12,245 nt of DNA from positions 1-12,245 of the forward strand of contig JAUZQA010000061.1 in assembly GCA_030705665.1 (NCBI GenBank). The letters are read 5' to 3'. Of the stretch, positions 7,150 through 12,245 are shown piece by piece. Each line of letters begins with the position of its first letter. The stretch's first letter is position 1. A model generated the notes under the pieces. The model saw only the letters and a list, made by a program, of their open reading frames with translations. It was not told the DNA's origin and did not search any database. The translations under genes and the position numbers were made by a program. Source of the stretch: Bacillota bacterium (GTDB lineage: Bacteria > Bacillota > Bacilli > Bacillales_B > DSM-18226).

Positions 7150-9561
7150 GTGAGTCAAACCTTGAAAGAAACCAATTTGCAAATATCTGGGATGACTTGT
7201 GCAGCATGTGCCACCCGTATTGAAAAAGGGCTTAATAAATTAGAAGGGGTCGAGACCGCAAATGTCAACCTGGCATTGGAAAAATCCGCAATCAAGTTTG
7301 ATCCTGCAAAGATCAACATCGTTGATATTCAGAAAAAAATACAGGATTTAGGATATGATGTAGTAACGGAAAAAATAGAGCTTGATATTACCGGGATGAC
7401 TTGTGCGGCCTGTTCGGCGCGAATTGAAAAAGGCTTGAATAAACAGGATGGGGTTTTAAAGGCAAATGTCAATCTAGCGATAGAAAAAGCAACAGTTGAG
7501 TATAGCGGAGCGGTACTCGCTCCAAGTGACATTATCAAAAAAGTCGAGAGTCTTGGCTATGGTGCAGCTGTTAAAGAAGATGCGAAGGAAGCGGTAGACC
7601 ATCGCCAAAAAGAAATTGAAAAACAAACGCGCAAATTCATTTTTTCCGGGATTCTTTCCTTGCCATTACTTTGGGCAATGGTTGGTCATTTTTCATTTAC
7701 TTCTTTTATTTGGGTTCCGGAAATGTTTATGAACCCATGGGTCCAATTTGCCCTGGCGACACCAGTTCAGTTTTTTATCGGCAAGCAATTTTATGCAGGT
7801 GCCTATAAAGCATTAAAAAATAAAAGCGCCAATATGGATGTGCTTGTTGCCTTAGGGACATCCGCTGCCTATTTTTATAGCGTTTACCTTTCATTCATGT
7901 CTCTGGGCAGAAATGCACCGGTGGAACTATACTATGAAACAAGTTCGATCCTCATTACTTTAATCATCCTAGGAAAGCTTTTTGAAGCAAAGGCAAAAGG
8001 CCGTTCTTCCGAAGCAATCAAAAAATTGATGGGGCTTCAAGCCAAGACTGCCACAGTCGAAAGAGCAGGGATTGAACAAGAGATTCCCATCGAAGAAGTA
8101 GTGGTTGGTGATATTCTATTTATCAAACCAGGCGAAAAGGTCCCCGTAGATGGAAAAATTATCGAAGGATATTCGGCACTTGATGAGTCGATGCTGACAG
8201 GCGAAAGTGTTCCCGTTGATAAAGGGGTCGGTGATGATGTTATTGGGGCAACCATCAATAAAAACGGCTTTATCAAAATAGAAGCAACAAAGGTCGGCCG
8301 CGATACTGCCCTTGCTCAAATTATTAAGGTAGTAGAAGAAGCACAGGGCTCGAAAGCACCCATTCAGCGCCTCGCCGATCAAATATCTGGTGTATTTGTA
8401 CCAATTGTTGTTTCGCTTGCTGTTATTGCCTTTATTATTTGGTATTTTTGGGCAGCCCCTGGTGATTTTTCAAGTGCATTAGAGAAAATGATTGCTGTCC
8501 TTGTCATTGCTTGTCCATGTGCTTTAGGTCTGGCTACGCCTACTTCGATTATGGCTGGGTCAGGGCGTGCTGCCGAATTTGGCATTTTGTTTAAAGGCGG
8601 AGAACACCTGGAAATGACCCATAAGATTTCCGCTGTTGTCTTAGATAAGACAGGTACTGTTACAAATGGGACACCTGTATTAACAGATGTTTTTACCGTA
8701 GAAGGAATGAAAGAGAAAGAGCTTTTAACCTTAATTGGTTCAGCGGAAAAGCAATCTGAACACCCATTGGCACAAGCAATTGTTCAAGGTGTCAAAGATA
8801 AGGGGATTTCATTGATGGAGGTTTCCGAATTTGAAGCCATTCCTGGCTATGGAATTAGGGCCGCCGTTGATGAGAACGAAATTTTGGTTGGTACAAGAAA
8901 ATTGATGAATCAGTATAGCATTGCTGTTTCCGATGCAGTTGTACGGATGGAAGAGCTCGAGAATATGGGAAAAACCGCAATGCTTGTTTCGATAAATGGT
9001 AAATTTGCCGGGATTGTGGCTGTTGCTGATACAATGAAAGAAACCTCGAGGAATGCGATTAGCCGTTTGAAAAATATGGGACTTGAGGTAATCATGATTA
9101 CGGGTGACAACAGGCAAACGGCTGGGGCGATTGCTGCCCAAGCGGGTATTGAGCATGTCATTGCAGAGGTTCTTCCTGAAGGAAAAGCAGAGGAAATAAA
9201 GAAGCTGCAGGAGCAGGGGAAAAAAGTTGCAATGGTTGGAGATGGGATCAATGATGCACCTGCACTGGCAATTGCCGATATTGGTATGGCTATTGGAACT
9301 GGTACAGATGTTGCAATGGAAGCAGCTGATATTACCCTTATTCGCGGGGATTTAAACAGTATTGCCGATGCCATTTTCATGAGTAAAAAAACGATAAGCA
9401 ATATCAAGCAAAATCTATTTTGGGCCCTTGCATATAATACGATCGGCATTCCAATTGCCGCTCTGGGTTTCCTTGCACCATGGCTTGCAGGGGCAGCAAT
9501 GGCATTTAGTTCTGTATCTGTGGTTCTCAATGCATTAAGACTTCAAAGGGTAAAATTATAG
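7150..9561 (+). CDS. copA: Copper-exporting P1B-type ATPase CopA
   Basis: The 803-residue membrane ATPase exports Cu(I) from the cytoplasm. Two N-terminal metal-binding domains each carry GMTCAAC (C17/C20 and C85/C88) and probably arose by duplication. Next come membrane helices from about 165, the actuator domain with TGES (350-353), the transmembrane copper site CPC (455-457), the phosphorylated aspartate D499 in DKTGT, the P1B-specific HP pair (538-539), TGDN at 651-654, GDGIND (697-702), and the last two helices with Y762-N763 and M784xxSS. These residues match the Cu(I) subclass. The start is GTG 7150, with AGGAGA at 7136-7141 and 8 nt of spacing; no better ATG lies nearby. The length is typical of Bacillus CopA. 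It has its own CsoR box and probably its own promoter, and may also receive read-through from csoR-copZ. Confidence 0.96.
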   Translation: MSQTLKETNLQISGMTCAACATRIEKGLNKLEGVETANVNLALEKSAIKFDPAKINIVDIQKKIQDLGYDVVTEKIELDITGMTCAACSARIEKGLNKQDGVLKANVNLAIEKATVEYSGAVLAPSDIIKKVESLGYGAAVKEDAKEAVDHRQKEIEKQTRKFIFSGILSLPLLWAMVGHFSFTSFIWVPEMFMNPWVQFALATPVQFFIGKQFYAGAYKALKNKSANMDVLVALGTSAAYFYSVYLSFMSLGRNAPVELYYETSSILITLIILGKLFEAKAKGRSSEAIKKLMGLQAKTATVERAGIEQEIPIEEVVVGDILFIKPGEKVPVDGKIIEGYSALDESMLTGESVPVDKGVGDDVIGATINKNGFIKIEATKVGRDTALAQIIKVVEEAQGSKAPIQRLADQISGVFVPIVVSLAVIAFIIWYFWAAPGDFSSALEKMIAVLVIACPCALGLATPTSIMAGSGRAAEFGILFKGGEHLEMTHKISAVVLDKTGTVTNGTPVLTDVFTVEGMKEKELLTLIGSAEKQSEHPLAQAIVQGVKDKGISLMEVSEFEAIPGYGIRAAVDENEILVGTRKLMNQYSIAVSDAVVRMEELENMGKTAMLVSINGKFAGIVAVADTMKETSRNAISRLKNMGLEVIMITGDNRQTAGAIAAQAGIEHVIAEVLPEGKAEEIKKLQEQGKKVAMVGDGINDAPALAIADIGMAIGTGTDVAMEAADITLIRGDLNSIADAIFMSKKTISNIKQNLFWALAYNTIGIPIAALGFLAPWLAGAAMAFSSVSVVLNALRLQRVKL

Positions 9562-9600
9562 GATTAAAGGGACTTTGATGGTTATAAAAATAGGTATTCA

Positions 9601-9639
9601 AAAGGCGTGCCCTTAAAACGAGGAGCGCGCTTTATTGAT
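9601..9639 (+). terminator. Possible terminator after copA
   Basis: AAAGGCGTGCCCT (9601-9613) can pair with AGGAGCGCGCTTT (9621-9633) with one bulged G, a G-U pair and one mismatch, followed by a T-rich stretch. The stem is imperfect but G/C-rich and lies 40 nt after the copA stop. Confidence 0.5.
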
Positions 9640-9697
9640 TTTAAGCAGTTAATCAAATGTTAAGGATTTTTTGATAGGATGAAAGAAAAAATAGAAT
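9635..9697 (+). promoter_or_regulatory. Possible promoter region of the esterase gene
   Basis: TTGATA (9671-9676) and TAGAAT (9692-9697) each match the sigma-A boxes at 5 of 6 positions, but the spacer is only 15 bp. Just upstream is a symmetric TTGATT (9635-9640) and AATCAA (9651-9656) pair that could be an operator. The evidence for both is weak. Confidence 0.3.
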
Positions 9698-9722
9698 AGT
9701 TTACAAAATGGAGGAAGGGTGT

Positions 9723-10616
9723 ATGGGAAAAGTAAATCCAAAAAAAAGAGTATACATAACGTTATCTTTGATTATTTTCCTGCTTATTGCTGGCGGATTC
9801 AGTTTCTATCATTCTTTTGCAAATCAAGCATTCAAACCTTTTAACCTCAAGCAAAGCGGGAGCAAACAGCTAAATATCAAATATGGCAAGAGTAAAAATC
9901 AAGCATTAGACCTATATTCACCGAAGGTGCAAAATGGGAAAAAAATGCCGGTTATCATTTATGTACACGGTGGCGGATGGTCTGGAGGGACAAAGAGCAA
10001 TGTAGATGATAAGCCTGCTTTTTTTGTTAATAAAGGCTACGTTTTTGTTTCAGTGGAGCATCGCTTTTCACCACAAGTTAAATATGAAAAAATGGCAGAA
10101 GATATTTCATCAGCGGTTAAATGGGTTTATAGCCATGCTGCAGAATATCAAATTGATACGAATAGGATTAATTTAATGGGCCACTCCTCAGGAGGTCACC
10201 TGGTTATGTTAATCACTACCAATCCTAAGTACTTGAATTCTGTCGGGCTTTCACCAAGTTCGATCAGTTCAGTCGTCAGCCTGGAGGGACCTTTAAATCT
10301 GACGGACTTTATTCAAAGAATGGGAACCTACAAAAAAGTATTTGGGAATGATAAAAAGGTGTGGGAAGAAGCATCTCCTGAAACCTATGCCGGAAATAAA
10401 AATTTACCGCCAATGCTGTTAGTAGTCCGTGGGAAAAGTTCCATAAATGCTTTTATGGAAAAAGCGAAAACAGTTGGAAATAAGGTTAGTTACTTTGAAT
10501 GTGGTTCGCTCTCACATAGTGATGTAACCAATTTTCTGGGATCCAATAAGGGATCGGCTGAAGCAAAGAATATGACTATGGCAGTTGATGAATTTTTAAC
10601 AAAATATAATTTTTAA
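9723..10616 (+). CDS. Membrane-anchored alpha/beta hydrolase (esterase/lipase, BD-FAE-like)
   Basis: The 297-residue protein has a basic start (MGKVNPKKR), a hydrophobic segment at 10-28 and no lipobox, so it is likely anchored in the membrane with an outward-facing hydrolase domain. HGGGW (82-86) is the oxyanion loop and S155 in GHSSGGH is the nucleophile, as in the hormone-sensitive lipase and BD-FAE esterase groups; H265 in LSHSDV fits the catalytic histidine. The acid normally found after the penultimate strand (a GxxD-type turn) is not evident: that stretch reads VRGKSSINAF (235-244). An upstream in-frame ATG at 9708 overlaps the SD GGAGGAAGGG (9710-9719) that serves ATG 9723, so the latter was chosen. 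The gene is monocistronic, between copA and a convergent small gene. Substrate unknown; carbohydrate or cell-envelope ester cleavage is possible. Confidence 0.78.
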   Translation: MGKVNPKKRVYITLSLIIFLLIAGGFSFYHSFANQAFKPFNLKQSGSKQLNIKYGKSKNQALDLYSPKVQNGKKMPVIIYVHGGGWSGGTKSNVDDKPAFFVNKGYVFVSVEHRFSPQVKYEKMAEDISSAVKWVYSHAAEYQIDTNRINLMGHSSGGHLVMLITTNPKYLNSVGLSPSSISSVVSLEGPLNLTDFIQRMGTYKKVFGNDKKVWEEASPETYAGNKNLPPMLLVVRGKSSINAFMEKAKTVGNKVSYFECGSLSHSDVTNFLGSNKGSAEAKNMTMAVDEFLTKYNF

Positions 10617-10620
10617 ATAA

Positions 10621-10660
10621 AATCCCCCTTGTTACAAAGTGTTGCCTAACAGGGGGGATT
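10621..10660. terminator. Terminator hairpin between the esterase gene and the convergent small gene
   Basis: AATCCCCCTTGTTA (10621-10634) pairs with TAACAGGGGGGATT (10647-10660), 13 Watson-Crick pairs and one G-U, around a 12-nt loop. The plus strand has only a weak T tract afterwards, whereas the minus strand continues into a T-rich run. It probably serves both convergent genes. Confidence 0.8.
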
Positions 10661-10716
10661 AGTTCTTGTGAACATGGTGTTGGATCATTTAATCAACCTG
10701 CCATTTACGAATTTTT

Positions 10717-10920
10717 TTAAACCAGGACTTCATCTCTTTTAATGTTGTTTATTTCTTTTTCGGCAAACTCTTCCCAGCGATTACTCCTTGAAGTTAGTTG
10801 ATAGGTAAGTAAATCACTAGAAAGACCATTTAAATGTGATAAGATTAAATCCTCAAATACGCTTTGCATCTCCCATTCATTACAGATCATATAAATATCA
10901 TCAAAATCAGCAAGTGACAT
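10717..10920 (-). CDS. Small acidic hypothetical protein
   Basis: I do not recognise this family. The predicted 67-residue protein is acidic in its first half (LADFDDIYMICNEWEMQ), with a central helical, leucine-rich part (EDLILSHLNGLSSDLLTYQL) and a charged C-terminal helix (RWEEFAEKEINNIKRDE). It has one cysteine, no membrane segment and no signal peptide. The minus strand carries a G-rich SD (GGAGGGGGGTGA, 10937-10926). The ATG at 10920 has suitable spacing from the GGGGTGA part; a GTG at 10929 overlaps the SD and is less likely. A perfect TATAAT lies upstream on the minus strand (10977-10972) without a clear -35. A terminator hairpin follows at 10621-10660. A good SD plus terminator argue for a real gene; the function is unknown. 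Confidence 0.62.
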   Translation of the reverse strand: MSLADFDDIYMICNEWEMQSVFEDLILSHLNGLSSDLLTYQLTSRSNRWEEFAEKEINNIKRDEVLV

Positions 10921-11109
10921 GATCGTCACCCCCCTCCAGAGGAAGCTATTGAACTACTTCCCTTTGCTTTAATTATATGACCTTATCCCAAAATTAAAGG
11001 TCTCGTTTTTGACAATTTTTTGAATATTTAAACAAAAATAGGACGAGGATGGTCTATGTGACTGAATAGCGAGCTTAGAGTGCAGATGGATAAGGGCCTA
11101 CCAATAAAG

Positions 11110-11144
11110 AATAAAGTCGCCAATCACTGATTGGCGACTTTATT
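11110..11144 (-). terminator. Terminator of serC
   Basis: A near-seamless inverted repeat, with arms 11110-11126 and 11128-11144 around a single central base, contains the core AAAGTCGCC and GGCGACTTT. In practice the loop would be about 7 nt. On the minus strand it lies about 28 nt after the serC stop and is followed by a T-rich tract. The plus strand after it is also T-rich. Confidence 0.88.
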
Positions 11145-11166
11145 TATTTATTTATTTATTTATTTA
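11139..11166. repeat. Tetranucleotide tandem repeat, seven copies of TTTA
   Basis: Seven uninterrupted copies of TTTA run from 11139 to 11166, between the serC stop codon and its terminator, with the first copy inside the terminator arm. Such a repeat can vary in copy number by replication slippage. It is outside any coding frame, so an effect on protein sequence is excluded. Confidence 0.9.
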
Positions 11167-11171
11167 TACAA

Positions 11172-12245
11172 TTAACCATTAACCTTTTGAAATTGAAGCA
11201 TAAATTCACTGAAAGCTTTACATGCTTCATATGGTACTGCATTGTAGACTGATGCACGGCATCCCCCTACAGAACGGTGTCCATTCACACCGATGAAGCC
11301 TTCTTGTTTAGCTTCTGCAAGGAATTTTTTCTCTAACTCTTCGCCTTTTACACGGAAAGTGATATTCATAAGGGAACGGCTATCGTTTTCAGCGTGTCCA
11401 ATATAGAAGCCGTTGCTTTCATCAATTGCATCATAAATTAATTTAGCTTTTTCATCGTTGCGTTTTGCAATTTCAGCCACTCCGCCGATGCCTTTTACCC
11501 AATTTAATACTTCACCAAGCATATAAATACCAAAGGTTGGCGGTGTGTTATATAAGGAATTATTTTTCGCATGTGTGCTGTATTTTAACATAGTGGGTAC
11601 ATTTTGATTTTCTTTTTCGATTAGATCTTTACGAATAATGACCACCGTTACTCCAGAAGGTCCAAGGTTTTTCTGAGCACCCGCATAGATCAAGTCGAAC
11701 TTACTGACATCAACTGGTTTTGAAAGAATATCACTGGACATATCTGCAAATAATGGTACATCAACAGTAGGAAAATCTTTCCATCCTGTACCAAAAATCG
11801 TATTGTTTGAAGTTAGATGTAAATAAGCATCATCTGGATTGTACTGGATTTCATCAAGCTTTGGAATTCTGCTGTAATTGCTGTCCTTTGTGCTTACCAA
11901 TTGATAAGGATTTCCGAATAACTTAGCCTCTTTAAAGGCCTTTTCTGACCATGAACCGGTCATGATATATCCAGCTTTTTGCTCAGGTTGTAAGAAATTC
12001 ATTGGAATCATTGAAAACTGTAAACTTGCTCCACCCTGAACAAATAAAATTTCATAATCATCAGGAATAGAAAGCAATTCTTTTAAATTGGCAATTGCTT
12101 GATTGTGGACCGCTTCATAATCTTTGCTGCGGTGGCTTAATTCCATAACGGACATTCCGGTACCACGAAAATCTACTAGTTCCTGTTGTGCCTTTTCCAA
12201 TACTTCTAATGGAAGGGCGGATGGTCCAGCATTAAAATTGTAAGC
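11172..12245 (-). CDS. serC: Phosphoserine aminotransferase (5' end cut by window edge)
   Basis: SerC is a PLP enzyme of the class V aminotransferase fold that converts 3-phosphohydroxypyruvate and glutamate to phosphoserine and 2-oxoglutarate, the second step of serine synthesis. In this window 357 residues are readable, starting at the edge with AYNFNAGPSALPLEVLEKAQ, which is the SerC N-terminus. Only about one to three residues, including the start codon, lie outside. The TTG at 12200 is an internal leucine, not the start. Landmarks are NAGPS, the GGAS PLP-phosphate region, TSNNT, and the Schiff-base lysine in YAGAQKNLGPSG (residue 192 of the visible part), with HRSVGGCRAS near the C-terminus. 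No truncation or frameshift is visible. The gene stands alone on the minus strand with its own terminator (11110-11144) after a TTTA repeat. Confidence 0.96.
   Translation of the reverse strand, partial: AYNFNAGPSALPLEVLEKAQQELVDFRGTGMSVMELSHRSKDYEAVHNQAIANLKELLSIPDDYEILFVQGGASLQFSMIPMNFLQPEQKAGYIMTGSWSEKAFKEAKLFGNPYQLVSTKDSNYSRIPKLDEIQYNPDDAYLHLTSNNTIFGTGWKDFPTVDVPLFADMSSDILSKPVDVSKFDLIYAGAQKNLGPSGVTVVIIRKDLIEKENQNVPTMLKYSTHAKNNSLYNTPPTFGIYMLGEVLNWVKGIGGVAEIAKRNDEKAKLIYDAIDESNGFYIGHAENDSRSLMNITFRVKGEELEKKFLAEAKQEGFIGVNGHRSVGGCRASVYNAVPYEACKAFSEFMLQFQKVNG

Noticed and set aside
7190..7420. Duplicated GMTCAAC segments in copA as a possible recombination or assembly artefact
   Set aside because: Tandem metal-binding domains are normal in Bacillus CopA, and the two copies differ at many positions between the motifs.
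8910..9530. A 206-codon open frame on the minus strand inside copA
   Set aside because: It lies wholly antisense to the conserved ATPase core, has serine/isoleucine-rich low-complexity content typical of antisense frames, and has no SD.
11009..11037. TTGACA on the plus strand as a promoter for a small RNA ending at the 11110-11144 hairpin
   Set aside because: No acceptable -10 box lies 16-18 bp downstream, and the hairpin is explained as the serC terminator.
12198..12200. Start of serC at the TTG on the minus strand
   Set aside because: The frame continues to the window edge with the conserved SerC N-terminal residues (NFNAGPS), so this codon is an internal leucine and the gene is cut by the edge.

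Overview
The window is a stretch of an AT-rich Bacillaceae-type chromosome, with strong Shine-Dalgarno sequences of the AGGAGG type, Bacillus-like proteins throughout and many intrinsic terminators. FbaA, GlpF/GlpK, CsoR/CopZ/CopA and SerC all read as close relatives of the Bacillus subtilis proteins. The genus cannot be fixed by eye, but the gene order differs from B. subtilis at several points. I see no tRNA, rRNA, CRISPR array, transposase or phage gene. The genes are ordinary chromosomal ones in local modules separated by terminators.

Left part (1-1150): the last 52 codons of a PTS enzyme I gene, followed after 69 bp by a complete class II fructose-bisphosphate aldolase gene and a strong bidirectional terminator. 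This aldolase neighbourhood is not the usual spo0F-fba-murA one, so the gene may be a second, sugar- or triose-linked copy. Next (1181-3325) is a divergent module. An XRE-cupin regulator on the minus strand faces away from a two-gene operon encoding a phospholipase/carboxylesterase-family hydrolase and a LigB/DODA-type extradiol ring-cleaving dioxygenase. The two promoters overlap, and a 13-bp perfect inverted repeat lies in the operon leader. The pairing resembles in logic, but not in protein families, the B. subtilis MhqR-type quinone/catechol detoxification operons.

Middle (3326-6350): a classical glycerol operon, glpF-glpK. Its control region has a cre-like CcpA site covering the -35 box and, in the leader, a strong terminator of the kind GlpP overrides. 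GlpK keeps the histidine that HPr phosphorylates (H230), which ties it functionally to the PTS represented by the enzyme I fragment at the left edge. No glpP or glpD lies next to the operon.

Right-middle (6351-9640): copper homeostasis, csoR-copZ and then copA. A CsoR-type operator lies in front of csoR and a second one directly in front of copA. A small terminator hairpin separates copZ from copA, so the metallochaperone and the ATPase can be expressed at different levels.

Right end (9640-12245): a membrane-anchored BD-FAE-like esterase whose usual catalytic acid is not evident, a convergent small acidic protein of unknown function, and most of serC (phosphoserine aminotransferase) on the minus strand. 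serC is cut by the window edge by only a few codons and is followed by a perfect terminator embedded in a run of seven TTTA repeats. The most unusual content is the regulator/hydrolase/dioxygenase module, the split control of the copper genes and the orphan small gene. I found no convincing evidence of a wholly new system.
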